From NCBI GenBank assembly GCA_963921195.1, contig OY992537.1:12949716-13013715 (forward strand): a DNA stretch of 64,000 nt, written 5' to 3'. Under the pieces are notes generated by a model. It had not been told where the DNA came from. It saw only the letters and a program-made list of their open reading frames with translations, and did not search any database. This document shows positions 23,038 through 34,724 of this stretch, one piece after another; position 1 is the first letter of the stretch, and every line of letters starts with the position of its first letter. Origin of the DNA: Pegoplata infirma. Lineage: Eukaryota > Arthropoda > Insecta > Diptera > Anthomyiidae. A program made the position numbers and the translations under genes.

Positions 23038-23812
23038 GACAGAAAAATATTGATGAAAAAAAAAAAATATATTGATGAAAATGAAATATTGATGAGAAAA
23101 AAATATTGAAATATTAATGAAAACAAATATTGAGGAAAAAAATATTGATAAAAAAAAATGTTGTTGAGAAAAAAAATATTGACGAGAAAAATATAGATGA
23201 AAAAACAAATATTGATAAAAGAAAAAATATTGATAAAAAAATAATAATGAAAAAAAATATTGATGAACAAAAATACTAAGAAAAAATTTTGAATACAATA
23301 AAAATATTGACGAGAAAGATATATTGAAGAAAAAAAATATTGATGAAAAAAAAAAACATTGATAAAAAAAATATTGACGAAAAAAAAAATGTTGATGAAA
23401 AAAAATATTGATGAAAAAAATGTATGACAACAAAATATTGATGAAAAAAAATATTAATGAAAAAAAAAAAAAAAAATATCAATGAAAATAAAATATTGAT
23501 GAAAAAAAAAAATATTGAAATATTAATAAAAATAATTTGAGGAAAAAAATACTGATAAAAAAAAAATTTAAAAAAAAAATATTGATAAAAATATATAACA
23601 AATATTGAGGAAAAAAATATTGATAAAAAAAAATGTTGTTGAGAAAAAAAATATTGACGAAAAATATATAGATGAAAAAACAAATATTGATAAAAAAAAA
23701 ATATTGATTAATAAAAATACTAAAAAAATATTGATTAAAATAAAAATATTGACCAGAAAGATATGTTGACAAAAAAAAAACCTTGATAAAAAAAAACATT
23801 AGTAATAATTAG
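23038..23812 (+). repeat. A-rich imperfect tandem repeat (ATATTGATGAAAAAA)
   Basis: Roughly 50 degenerate units of 12-18 bp with the core AATATTGATGAAAA and variable A-run length. Higher-order copies of about 300 bp are visible: the stretch with AACAAATATTGAGG and TGTTGTTGAGAAAA occurs twice. It begins directly after the mini-me-like copy. The Phe/Ile-rich minus-strand frames are artefacts. Confidence 0.8.
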
Positions 23813-24510
23813 AATCATGCTTCGTCTTATGATTGCCCACTATAAAGTTTCCTTTCTCTGCATATAAATTTTATAGAATCCTTGCGTAAAATTTTATTTT
23901 TGCTTCTACTTTTCATAATATTAATATTAAACTATTCACATAAGTATTAAAGGGTCACTTGCACAAACTAATGGTCAATTTGTTGTTATGAAAAATTTAC
24001 AAGTGCTTATTAGAGGTGGTGATTATATAAATTATACACTCGAGGGTTAAATGATGCCAGTTACAAACTAAAGGATTAAATAAACAGCAGCAGCAGCTGG
24101 ATAAAGTAAACATATTTTTGTTTGTGATAAAAAATTAAAATGCTAAAAAATATACCATATCTTGCTTTTTAAAATATGCAAAACATTTTTTTAAAGCAAT
24201 TAAATTTTTTTTATTATAAATAATAAAAAAGAAAAAAAGGAAAAATAAAACAAAGAAAGAAAAAATGTTAAAGACATAAGCATGAATAAATTAAAACACT
24301 TAACATTGATGTTGAGGAAATTTACTAGTGACTTCTGCAACTTGTCCCAGCAAGAAAAACAATTTTAAATATTTTTTATACAAGATTAATATAAAGTAAC
24401 GGATAGTAGAAAAAAAATTGAGAACAATAAATTGTTCCCTCGTCCGTTCCAAGTAGGTTTCATACCTTTCCGTATAACATGCGTTAAAGAAATAAAAAAA
24501 AAGATTTCAT
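23813..24510. other. Apparently unique AT-rich DNA
   Basis: No repeats recognised except a short (CAG)4 at about 24085-24096. No coding frame. Confidence 0.35.
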
Positions 24511-24514
24511 CAAA

Positions 24515-24890
24515 AATAGTCATAACTCAATCACAACTCAATTTTTTCTATGCCCAGTCGGCAACAAAATATCCCTCTTGACAGACAGTCAGCTGACAGT
24601 CCCTTAATGAAATTAATGACTGATCAGCAGTGCCCATCAGTAGCCACCAAAAATGCTTTTTGACAACCATGCTGACTTGTGAGCAATCTTGTAAAATGAG
24701 GGTCAGCAGTATATCACGGTTGATTTTTTTGCAGAATGGGCGTGGTTGTTTTAAAAAAATCAGAGAAAATTTAAATTTTGTTTAAAAATTAAAAAAAATC
24801 TATAAGCTGAAAAATAATTTTTAATTTTTAAACACTTGATTACTGTGTTTACAACAAACACAGGGAATATGAAGTTTAAGAAATAATAAA
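24515..24890. mobile_element. TCATAACTCAATC repeat, interrupted copy
   Basis: AATAGTCATAACTCAATCAC, CAACTCAATTTTTTC, and after the insertion GTGGTTGTTTTAA and TGTTTACAACAAACACAGGG, match the stretch at about 57787-58050. That stretch holds the same sequence without the 188-bp MITE. Confidence 0.6.
24553..24740. mobile_element. CCCAG-terminus MITE, copy 2
   Basis: The left end CCCAGTCGGCAACAAAATAT and the right end CAGAATGGG are inverted relative to each other, and the copy resembles 14497-14756 (TCAGCAGT motifs, GATTTTTTTGC end). Comparison with the uninterrupted paralogue near 57990-58010 confirms the boundaries to within about 2 bp; the flanks are TG and CG. Confidence 0.7.
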
Positions 24891-24894
24891 TTTT

Positions 24895-25350
24895 GCTGAA
24901 AAGCATTTTCGGACCAAAATCGTGTTTTTATTATTTTTTAATATTTTTTAGATAACAAAAGTTGGAAAATGTTAGGTGTGTTATCTAAAAAAAAATTACA
25001 ATAATATAAAAACGCATTTTTTGTCCAAAAATGCTGATATGCGATTTTGGTCCACAGATGCTGATCAGCATTGTCGGACCAAAATCGTGTTTTTATATTT
25101 TTTTTATAATTTTTTAGATAAGAAACTTAACATTTTCCAACTTTTGACATAGAGTAAAGATGATCAGAGATTTTGATAGACCCTAAAACAATATTTAACT
25201 TCATATAAATTGGTTCTCTTAGTGTTTAAGAGAGTTTTGACATGCAATAGCGAAGGGAACACTAGCGAACCAACTTATTGATAGAGCAAAATAAATGGCA
25301 TCCAACCAAAATGACACCCACTGACTTTTGTGACCAATTTGGATAAAAAA
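24895..25350 (+). mobile_element. Dispersed repeat R2, left part of an interrupted copy
   Basis: Shares GCTGATCAGCAT, TTTTTAGATAA and AACATTTTCCAACTTTTGA with 18880-19312. It carries a 177-bp extra segment at 25147-25323 and is split by the element at 25353-26104, resuming at 26105. Confidence 0.6.
25147..25323. mobile_element. 177-bp insertion with 7-bp direct repeat
   Basis: ACTTTTG flanks it on both sides (25140-25146 and 25324-25330). The paralogue at 18880-19312 lacks the segment, reading CCAACTTTGAGACCAATTTG straight through. No terminal inverted repeats are evident. It may be a small nonautonomous element. Confidence 0.55.
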
Positions 25351-25352
25351 TA

Positions 25353-26104
25353 CACTCGTAATATTTTGGAGGCAAATACAAATGAAAAACATATTTAAAA
25401 GAAGTGATAAATCATTTAAAAACCATCTCAGTAATTATTCATTTGTTTTAACAAACATCAACATTTATTTTTTACTTTTAACAAAATTTTCTAAAATAAA
25501 TAACATTGAACATTAAAAACTAACATCACTTTCATTTTTTATCAACAAATTCGAAAAAAATAACCTACGAAAACATTAAAAATTAATGATTGTTGTGTTA
25601 TTTTTACCAACAAATTAAAAAAAAAATACCAACAAAAACATTAAAAATAAATGATTTCGTAGGTTATTTTTACAATTTTTCTATTGAATTTTATTTTAAC
25701 AAATTTTTAATAAAATTTTGGGGGAATCGATCCCGCAATCAACTACATTCTAAGTCGCTTGACACAAACATGTTTTTATATTTCTATAAATTTTTTTTTT
25801 GATCTTTTTGTCTAAAAAAAATAACCAACACAAGTAGGTAAAAACTAATGACTTATCTTTAAAAAATGCCATCAATTAAAAAAAAAAATAACGTTAACAA
25901 ATCATTTAAAATTAAAGAAGAATAACTTATTTTTACTTACAGAACGAAAATAAATGACTTTAGAAATTGAATGCTAATAAAAGTCTTTATTTTTTATGTT
26001 GTTATTTTTGAAACAAAGAACAGAAATAGTCGTTTGAAAAAACTGAACATTAAACAGATGATTTTTCTTTTAAAAACGACAAAACGTAAAAGTTTTTAAG
26101 TAAG
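25353..26104 (+). mobile_element. CACTC-terminus MITE with tRNA-like remnant, copy 1
   Basis: Related throughout to 58727-59528: CTCAGTAATTATTCATTTG, AACAAACATCAACATTTATT, ATAACCTACGAAAACATTAA, GATCCCGCAATCAACTACAT, TTTTACTTACAGAACGAAAA, AACATTAAACAGATGATTTT. TA precedes the left CACTC end. The right end is truncated near AGTAAGTTAGA. About 26 bp of the tRNA-like segment present in the other copy is missing here. Confidence 0.75.
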
Positions 26105-26400
26105 TTAGATTTAAAAATCAGCACCTGTGGAATAAAATCGCGGTTTTGGAATTTTTTAAATATTTTTCCAATGAATTGCGCCAAATTTCCGAATTTTTGA
26201 GCCGGACTTGGTCAAAAAATTCGGATATGAATTTTGGTCGAAATATGTACGTCATTTTTTTCAACTTTAACCGCAGGTTGCCGACTGAAGATGACCTTGC
26301 GAAATTTTTTCCTAAATTTTCACACAATCTGCTCTAAAGTGGCCATCGTTTGTCAGGTACTACGACATGAAATGGAACATTTTTACATCAGAAGTTAAGA
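26105..26400 (+). mobile_element. Dispersed repeat R2, right part
   Basis: Continues the interrupted copy: AATCAGCACCTGTGGAATA, TATTTTTCCAATGAATTGCG, GAATTTTTGAGCCGGAC, GACTGAAGATGACCTTG. Both frames here are translations of the repeat. Confidence 0.6.
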
Positions 26401-26404
26401 GTTG

Positions 26405-26830
26405 GTGAAAAAACAGTTTTGGTAAAAAAATGGGGAAAATATAAAATTTTTTTGTGACAAAAAACAAAATTATGATGAAAAAATTTGAATAAAAACAAAA
26501 TTTTTGGCGAAAAAAGAAACAAAATTATGAAGAAAAATATTTTGATAAAAAAAAAATTATAAATAATTTTTTTTTTTGAAAAAAATAATTTGGAGAAAAA
26601 AATTTTCGATGAAAGAAAAAATTTATTGAAAAAAAATTTTTGATGTAAAAAAAATTGCTGAAATAAAAATTATGAAATTAATGAAATATGAAAAAAAAAA
26701 AAAAAATTGAACAAAAAGCTTTATGTAATAATTAAAATTTGATAAAAAAAAAAAAATGATGACAAAAATTTATTAAAAAGACAGACAGTTTTTTGATAAA
26801 ACAAAATTGATGAAAAAAAACAAGTTAAAT
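26405..26830 (+). repeat. A-rich imperfect tandem repeat (GATGAAAAAAATT)
   Basis: Irregular units with GATGAAAAAA, GATAAAAAAA and variable T-rich spacers, of the same type as 44625-44790 and 48270-48858. Confidence 0.65.
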
Positions 26831-27307
26831 TCGGCTGTGCCAAATCTTTTATACTCTCCAAAATGTAAAAAAAAAAAAAATTGTCTGGGGAGTTTTTTTT
26901 TTTGGGGGGGGGGGGGTTGTTATGGGTTCAGTGGGGGACGTTGAGAGCACCTTCCCATCGCGATAAATATACCAAATGTTTCATTTATATTTATAACAAA
27001 AACTCAAAAAATCTTGTAAAAAATAGTGTATTTTCAGAGGTTGGTTCAGATCTTCAGGGGGGGGGGGGGACTTTTATCCCCCTGGCCCAATTTTGCCCAC
27101 TCACGAACTTAACCTGACTATGAACATAAGACATATTTGTGCCAAACTTGAAGAGTCTAGCTGTTTCATTTTGGACTGTATTGTGTTATCTACAGACGGA
27201 CAGATGGCCATTCAAAGAATGTCTTAGAATCGATCATGGATCAATAATATGTATACTTTATGGGATCCCCGACCGATATTTCGATGCGTACTGTGTTGGA
27301 GGGTATA
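26820..27307 (-). mobile_element. Mini-me-like element, second subfamily, short full-length copy
   Basis: Begins with CAAGTTAAATTCGGCTGTGCC (tail hairpin, partly decayed) and CTCTCCAAAATG. It contains two poly-G stretches (26905-26917 and 27058-27069), AACTTAACCTGACTATGAAC, TTTCATTTTGGACTGTATTG and ACAGACGGACAGATGG, and ends at TGTTGGAGGGTATA. Most of the terminal hairpin sequence is lost. Confidence 0.75.
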
Positions 27308-27346
27308 AATAATACAAAAAAAAATGGTAAAAAAAAATTGAGTAAA

Positions 27347-27819
27347 ACAAGTATAAAAGTTAAATTCGACTTTGCCGAATCTATGAATACCCTCCACAAT
27401 GCATTTTTTAAAGGATAGTACATTTTTTAACGTGAAAAAATTAACAATTTTGATTAGAAATATTTTATTTTGAAAAAAAAACTCTTTTTTTATCATTAAA
27501 AAAAAAAAAAAAAATTACAAATTTTTTTTTGAGTGTAAATTTTTTTTCGAGTGTAATGTTTTTTTACTGTAAAAATATTTATGAGTGAATGCACGTACGT
27601 ATGTATACAAAATATTGTCATTTTTGTAAAAAAAAATAATTTTTGTTGAGTGTAAAATTTTTATTGATTGTAAAATTTTTTTTGAGTGTAAAATTTTTTT
27701 CGAGTGGAATTTTTATTTTACCAATGCTTTAAAAACTAAACAAGTTTAAAAAGCATTGCTTTAAAACTAAACAAGTTTGAAAAGCATTGTTAAGTTACCA
27801 CCAATGCTTTTAAAACTTC
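27347..27819 (-). mobile_element. Mini-me-like element, tail part (interrupted copy)
   Basis: ACAAGTATAAAAGTTAAATT, hairpin ATTCGACTTTGCCGAAT, ATACCCTCCACAATGC, and TTTTTTGAGTGTAAA blocks as in the copy at 7024-7913. A local duplication of AAACTAAACAAGTTTAAAAG is seen at about 27733-27785. Broken by the insertion at 27820; resumes at 29908. Confidence 0.8.
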
Positions 27820-28155
27820 CCAGCAAAAAAAGAACATACTAAAATGTTAATAAAAAGTAGTTCAACTGCTGCTAAAGTAGTTCTAACTTTGCTGAAACTC
27901 TAGTGAATTTAACAAGGCGGTGTCGCTCAAAATAAGTAGTTTTTTTACATTTTTTAAGTACATATAAAGTAGTACTCATACTGTTGTCATAGTTTAAGTT
28001 TTTGTATGTAAAGTTTAATTACATCTTGAAGATCACTATTTAAGAGCATTTTTGCACTACTTAAAAAGTGTATTTTTAGAATTCATTAGGAAGTAGATTT
28101 AGTAAGCGATTCTGACGATGCCAATGTTCTAATAACATTATTAAACATCGAAAAT

Positions 28156-28894
28156 GCGACTGGGACGCGACCTTATACACTTGATTACATTAGTTCTGCT
28201 GGTCAAAAATCCGGTCTCCGCACTTTTCCATCACATCAGGTTTTTGAGAAAATTGTGGCCAAAATTCAAAAAAATCGCCGTTTTGGGTTAAGCTAAAACT
28301 TTCCTCTTTAAGATGCAGAACTCATTTGGTCAGTCGCCCTAACTTTTTGGGCACCAATTGTATTTCAATGCTGTCATATCAAAAAAAAAAGTTTTTGGGG
28401 GAAAACAAAAAAAAAGCGACTGATGAATTGAGTTATACGTCTTTAAGAGCAATGTTTGAGCTTTACCCTTAAAAAGTATGGAGACCGGATTTTTGACCAG
28501 AAGAATAATTGTAATCATGTTTATAAGCCTTATACTATAAGGTGGCGTTCCATTCGAATAAGGTTTTTTTCATATGATTTGTAGCGGCAAAAATCGTTTT
28601 TTTGGGAACAAGACATCATTGAGAGATAATTGGTGCCCTAGGGGTTAATGCGACTGACCAAAAGAGTTCAGAATCCTTATGAGCAATGTTTAAGCTTAAG
28701 CCTCGACTTATTTTTAAGTCGCTATCATATCGGGTTCATCCGCTATGATTTGGCAAAAATTAACAAAACGACGATTTTTTTTTAACTTTGACATCAATTT
28801 TCCCAAAAACTTGATGTGATGGAAAAGTTTGGAGACCAGATTTGTGATGAGTAGAACAATTGCAATTAACCGTGTAAGGTCGCGGACCAGTCGC
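28156..28894. mobile_element. Long-TIR element (GCGACTGG termini), 739 bp, nested
   Basis: The left end GCGACTGGGACGCGACCTTA and the reverse complement of the right end GCGACTGGTCCGCGACCTTA match at 18 of 20 positions. The arms continue with ATCCGGTCTCC/ATCTGGTCTCC and ACTTTTCCATCACATCA. The middle repeats the motif again near 28480-28560. AT flanks each end. The 92-residue minus-strand frame at 28714-28992 crosses the right end and is not credible as a gene. Confidence 0.75.
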
Positions 28895-29011
28895 ATAAAT
28901 AAAAGTGTTCGTACCTCAAAAAATTGGTCCAAGTTCAGGACTTTATACTTCATCCGACATAAAATTGTTTCGTTTGCTTGACAAAAAAACAATGATCGCT
29001 AAAAAATTGCG

Positions 29012-29528
29012 TTTTAAAGGTTGGTTCGCTTCTCTAAGGTGAAACTTTTCCCCTCCGTTCCGATTTTAACCTACCTAGGACTATAAAAAATATTTTTACC
29101 AAACGTCAGGTGGATAGCTGTTTTATTTTGGACTACATAGTGTTACATACAGACAGACGGAGGGATCTTCATAGAACTTCTCAGAATCAATCACTGATGA
29201 ATATAATATATCGTCACCAACAATCCAACACATTTTGCTTTTTTAAAGTAGCAGCGAAAAACGTTGTGAAACATTTTTTTTTTAATTTTGTTCATAAGTC
29301 CGTCATTTTTCATCGGATAGGTCTGAATTTTTGGAAATGGTTTCAGTTAATGAATTGTATCACAACTAGCAAATCACATTTTGATAATTTTATAGGGGGA
29401 CAATGCATCACAATCAATAACTTGATTTAAAAAAAAGTGTTGTCACTTTGTTTTGCATTTTAGGCGACGATTCTCTTTATGGGGAATGACAAAGTGAGTG
29501 TACCTCCTATACTGTAGTTAAAAGGTAA
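29012..29528 (-). mobile_element. Mini-me-like fragment with a 260-bp insertion
   Basis: GGTTGGTTCGCTTCTCTAAG, CCTACCTAGGACTATAAA, TTTTATTTTGGACTACAT and GACAAAGTGAGTGTACC show the second subfamily. An extra segment at about 29211-29470 begins TCGTCACC and ends GGCGACGA, which is inverted, and interrupts the copy. Part of the head after GGGG has been deleted. Confidence 0.6.
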
Positions 29529-29907
29529 AAAAACAAAATCAGTTTACACCAAATTTAAGATTAAACAAATTAAAAATAAAAAAATGTTTTAATTCCTGGA
29601 ATTGTAACCTATCAAATATTAACTTTTTGCCTTTCAATTATATATAAAACTATAGTTTAGACTAAAACTCTATTAAATAAATTTAAATAAATATGTTCTT
29701 TTCATTACGTTTGAAAAATATTAAAAAAAACTCATTCCGACTATAGTGTTCTAAAGTAGTGGAACCCATATTATTGTCCTTCTTATTGACATATTTGGAT
29801 GTTATTCTAAACTACTTTTTTTGCAACAAAAAATATTCACTAATTGCTACTTTTTATGTAGTTTAAGTCTACTTCGTTTTGAACTACTTCGATTTTTTTT
29901 TGCTGGG

Positions 29908-30594
29908 TTGTTAAACACGTGGCATTTAAGATGAAACTAATCTGAAATTCAGGGTTTTGCTTATAACTTTTGAACCACTGGACCGATTGAGCTAAAATTT
30001 AATACCAAACAGACCTGGGGAACGGCAAAGATACATGTAAAGCAGTGATGGGCATTTTTGTAATTCCTATTCCCGCGGGAATAGGCTAAAAAATGCTGTT
30101 TGTGCGCTGTCGACAAAGGTACAATATAAAATTCTGTTGCTTGAGCAAATTTGTTGACTTTTGGCTTGCTACTACCCACACAAGCATAAATACTATAGTA
30201 TGTGTGTGCGCACCACTGATGTAAAGCTTCAGCAGTCTTATTATTGTCATTCGAAAGTCATCGTGTTTTTTTATCTCGTAAATTCGCGAAACACCCTTGC
30301 CGAAATTTACTCTTTTGCTCATAACTTTTGAACCACTGGACCGATTTGGCTGGGTTGCAATACAAAGCTGACCAGGTAAATGACCAACATATATGCCAAA
30401 CTTCAGTAGCCTCTGTAAAGTCTTTCAAAAGTTAGCGTGTTTTCTACGGACGGACAGACAGACAGACGGACGGATGGACATCGATCGAGGATCATGAATA
30501 TATATACTTTATGGGGTCCTAGACCAATATTTCGATGTGTTATAAACGGAATGACAAACTAATATATACCCTCTATCACTAGAGTGGAGGGTAT
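29908..30594 (-). mobile_element. Mini-me-like element, middle and head (continuation of 27347-27819)
   Basis: TTGTTAAACACGTGGCATTT, TTTTGAACCACTGGACCGAT, TCTTTCAAAAGTTAGCGTG, ACGGACAGACAGACAGACGG, CGATCGAGGATCATGAATAT and the head hairpin ACCCTCTATCACTAGAGTGG. A short extra segment with TAATTCCTATTCCCGCGG occurs at about 30047-30220. Confidence 0.8.
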
Positions 30595-30849
30595 GAAAAT
30601 TTTTTGAAAAAAAATTGATTAAAAACTTTTATCGCAAAATAAAAACATCCCATCCCTGTAACTCTACAAATATTTCAACAAACATTTTTTATCATTATAA
30701 TGTTTTTAGGCGGGTGTCTTACTTTAAAAATGATGCAGGACGCAATTTATATTTTTTTAAAAACACCAATGCCATTGAAAAGGTCGTCAAAGTGCTTTAA
30801 AATCGCTTTTTAAAAATAAAATTTTAGCGCACCAACAAAAATCAGTATT
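30595..30849. other. No feature recognised
   Basis: Short AT-rich stretch between mini-me-like pieces. Confidence 0.35.
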
Positions 30850-30990
30850 TTTTTTAAAGACTAAAAAAATTTTTTACTCAAAATCAAATATTTCTGATCA
30901 AAATTGATAATTTTTTTATCAATTAAAAAGGGCATTGTGGAGGGTATTCATTAATTCGACCAAGTCGAATTTAACCTTTTTACTTGTTTT
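30850..30990 (+). mobile_element. Mini-me-like tail fragment
   Basis: GGGCATTGTGGAGGGTATTC, ATTCGACCAAGTCGAAT and TTTTACTTGT are the tail of the first subfamily in plus orientation, without the rest of the element. Confidence 0.7.
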
Positions 30991-31084
30991 CACCGTTTTT
31001 TACTAAAAATTTTTCTAATCAACATTTTTATAATTTTTTCGTTTAACAAATTACAATCACTAAAATAAGGTTTTCATTTGTGTT

Positions 31085-31154
31085 CAAAATATTTTGGATA
31101 TTGTGAAGAGTATTCATGGATTCGGCCAAGTCGAATTTAATTTTTTACTTATTT
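31085..31154 (+). mobile_element. Mini-me-like tail fragment
   Basis: ATTGTGAAGAGTATTCATGG, ATTCGGCCAAGTCGAAT and TTTTTTACTTATT form a second isolated tail end about 160 bp after the first. Confidence 0.65.
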
Positions 31155-32952
31155 AATTTCATTTAACCCAGAAATATCTATAAAGAAATATTTCGCTGGG
31201 TTATAAAAAACCTTAAAACAAACAAAAATTCATATAAAAAATTTTTCCTGATTCGGGGTCTTATTTTTTAATTCTCACACATTTCCTACAGTTGTTTCTT
31301 TTAGTTCTTTTTATTTTTTGTATATATTATTTTTAGAGAAAAAAAATCTACTTAACGCACTTAATTAACTTAATTGATTGTCATTAAATTCATCCTCTTA
31401 AAAATGTTCATTTTCATTTTATTCATTGGGTTGATTATTACCGGTTTCTTGTTTCTTTATGTGTTTTTATTTCATTTCTCTACACTTTCGCAAGAAATGT
31501 GTGCTTTGAAATGAAAAGTTACCCAAATGATGGGTAAATTAAAGTAACTACACGTACAAATTTTGAGCCTACAAATTATTTTTGTGTCTACAAATAACAA
31601 CATAATTTAAGGCGTAGTACATTAAATACAAAAAAATAATGAAGTATGAAAGAGATTAGATAACAACAATTATGCCTACAAAAATTTGTTGTTTAAAAAT
31701 ATACGTACAATAACTAATTTAGGGAAAATAAATAAAAGTCGATGAACTTAATTAACATCGCAGTTAAGGGGGAAAAAATTATTTATTATTTTAAAGAAAT
31801 TGTCATGTTACTATATAAATATTTAAAGATGATGCGAAAAGTGTTGTAGGAAAATGCTGATGAAGCCATAACTTAACTATTTGCTTAACAACATGGAGGT
31901 TCTAGGTTCGAATCACGACATAGAGAGCTTACAAGTATAATTTGTGGGTTGCTCCTAAAGGAAATTAATAGAAGTTTTATATTGCTGATTTAAATGATGC
32001 AAAAGATTTTTAAAAATGTTGCTAAACATTTTTCAAAATGTATCTAAACCTTTGTTGAAATGTTGCAGCAACATTTAAAAAAATGTTGCAGCAACATTAC
32101 GATATTTTCTTGTTAAACTAACTTAAAAATGCTTGCTTAAGCTAAATACAAACATGTAATAATAAAATCTTTCATATAAAACATAAAATAAAGTAAAATT
32201 TCAATTTCTTGTAATAGACCATTTTCTCCTTAACCACTGCCACCACTTCATCCATCCACCTCGCTCTTCAACATCACCATAACCTAGCACATACACACTT
32301 TGATTATTTATACAACTGTTGCTTTTCATCTTCATCTTATCACAGTCATTACAAACATCAGAAAAACACTGAATACAAGTTTATAAAATATAAATAAACT
32401 CCTTCGTTATATTTTCTGGTTTCAAACAAATCATTTTCATAAACTTTCACATGTGAATTGTGTATGTAAATGTGTACAAAGAAGCTTAAATTTTCATGGC
32501 ATGGCCTCATAAAATTCAACAAATATTCTATGTTGAGTTTTATACTCATTTTGGGGCTTCAATTGGGTGGCCCATAAAGAGATGAAGACCATAAAGAAAA
32601 GAAAGGATTTATGAATTGGAAAATAAAGCCTAACAAAGTTAAATATTGGCCTAAATACAGAAAACATACAACCATGCATATGTAGTATTCCCATGTAACT
32701 TTAGTGTGTTTGTATTCAACAAACAACAAAGACTAAGAAAAGTTTCTAAGCACATTTTTATATACTTGTACTCATATACTTATCATATTTCTATTTTTGT
32801 ATTAAGTTAACCCTGGGAAAAACCTGACAGTCACTAAGGGACCTGAATTGTGTATAAGAGCACAGGAATTTGAACCAGGAAAATGTAAGAGACACTGCAT
32901 CAAATAACGTAGAAATATCACCCACGAGACAGAAATATCTTGTAGAGTTGGA
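31155..32952. other. Apparently unique noncoding DNA
   Basis: About 1.8 kb without recognised transposon ends. A GC-richer patch with CCACCACTTCATCCATCC occurs at about 32237-32270. A degenerate tRNA-like stretch lies near 31870-31925. No exon-like frame was found. It may be ancestral intergenic or intronic sequence. Confidence 0.35.
31868..31925 (+). other. Degenerate tRNA-like stretch (pol III B-box)
   Basis: AGGTTCGAATCAC at about 31902-31914 is close to the tRNA B-box consensus, and TAACTTAACTAT at 31872-31883 is a weak A-box candidate at roughly the right distance upstream. No acceptor stem pairing is evident. It could be a tRNA-derived relic or chance. Confidence 0.25.
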
Positions 32953-34724
32953 AGATTGACAGATTGATAGATTGATAGATTGATAGAATGATAGATTGAT
33001 AGATTGATAGATTGATAGATTGATAGATTGATAGATTGTTAGATTGTTAGATTGATAGATTGATAGATTGATAGATTGTTAGATTGATAGATTGATAGAT
33101 TGATAGATTGATAGATTTATAGATTGATAGATTGATAGATTGATAGATTGATAGATTGATAGATTGGTAGATTGATAGATTGATAGATTGATAGATTGAT
33201 AGATTGATAGATTGATAGATTGATAGATTGATAGATTGATAGATTGATAGATTGATAGATAGATAGATTGATAGATTGATAGATTGATAGATTGATAGAT
33301 TGATAGATTGATAGATTGATAGATTGATAGATTGATAGATTGATAGATTGATAGATTGATAGATTGATAGATTGATAGATTGATAGATTGATAGATTGAT
33401 AGATTGATAGATTGATAGATTGATAGATTGATAGATTGATAGATTGATAGATTGATAGATTGATAGATTGATAGATTGATAGATTGATAGATTGATAGAT
33501 TGATAGATTGATAGATTGATAGATTGATAGATTGATAGATTGATAGATTGATAGATTGATAGATTGATAGATTGATAGATTTATAGATTGATAGATTGAT
33601 AGATTGATAGATTGATAGATTGATAGATTGATAGATTGATAGATTGATAGATTGATAGATTGATAGATTGATAGATTGATAGATTGATAGATTGATAGAT
33701 TGATAGATTGATAGATTGATAGATTGATAGATTGATAGATTGATAGATTGATAGATTGATAGATTGATAGATTGATAGATTGATAGATTGATAGATTGAT
33801 AGATTGATAGATTGATAGATTGATAGATTGATAGATTGATAGATTGATAGATTGATAGATTGATAGATTGATAGATTGATAGATTGATAGATTGATAGAT
33901 TGATAGATTGATAGATTGATAGATTGATAGATTGATAGATTGATAGATTGATAGATTGATAGATTGATAGATTGATAGATTGATAGATTGATAGAATGAT
34001 AGAATGATAGATTGATAGATTGATAGATTGATAGATTGATAGATTGATAGATTGATAGATTGATAGATTGATAGATTGATAGATTGATAGAATGATAGAT
34101 TGATAGATTGATAGATTGATAGATTGATAGATTGATAGATTGATAGATTGATAGATTGATAGATTGATAGAATGATAGATTGATAGATTGATAGATTGAT
34201 AGATTGATAGATTGATAGATTGATAGATTGATAGATTGATAGATTGATAGATTGATAGATTGATAGATTGATAGATTGATAGATTGATAGATTGATAGAT
34301 TGATAGATTGATAGATTGATAGATTGATAGATTGATAGATTGATAGATTGATAGATTGATAGATTGATAGATTGATAGATTGATAGATTGATAGATTGAT
34401 AGATTGATAGATTGATAGATTGATAGATTGATAGATTGATAGATTGATAGATTGATAGATTGATAGATTGATAGATTGATAGATTGATAGATTGATAGAT
34501 TGATAGATTGATAGATTGATAGATTGATAGATTGATAGATTGATAGATTGATAGATTGATAGATTGATAGATTGATAGATTGATAGATTGATAGATTGAT
34601 AGATTGATAGATTGATAGATTGATAGATTGATAGATTGATAGATTGATAGATTGATAGATTGATAGATTGATAGATTGATAGATTGATAGATTGATAGAT
34701 TGATAGATTGATAGATTGATAGAT
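32953..34724 (+). repeat. 8-bp satellite (GATAGATT)n, array 1
   Basis: About 1.77 kb of nearly perfect 8-bp units, around 220 copies. Rare variants are GATAGAAT (33993-34005, 34091, 34171), GATTTATAG (33114, 33581) and GATTGTTAG at the left edge. The 536-residue minus-strand frame is the translation of 24 bp (three units) per eight residues and is not a gene. Confidence 0.95.

Larger units (their letters stand above)
27820..29907. mobile_element. 2.1-kb insertion with CCCAGCAAAAAAA termini
   Basis: The left end CCCAGCAAAAAAAGAACATA and the reverse complement of the right end CCCAGCAAAAAAAAATCGAA are followed in both arms by AGTAGTTCAA and AAAAAGTAG blocks (about 27855-27975 and 29760-29900). 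TT flanks each end. It carries a nested long-TIR element (28156-28894) and a mini-me-like fragment (29012-29528). No transposase frame. Confidence 0.75.

Noticed and set aside
22954..23799. Overlapping Phe/Ile-rich frames that look like membrane proteins
   Set aside because: They are the reverse translation of the A-rich ATTGATGAAAA repeat.
28714..28992. 92-residue minus-strand frame
   Set aside because: It crosses the right boundary of a long-TIR element, so it cannot be an ancestral gene of either sequence.
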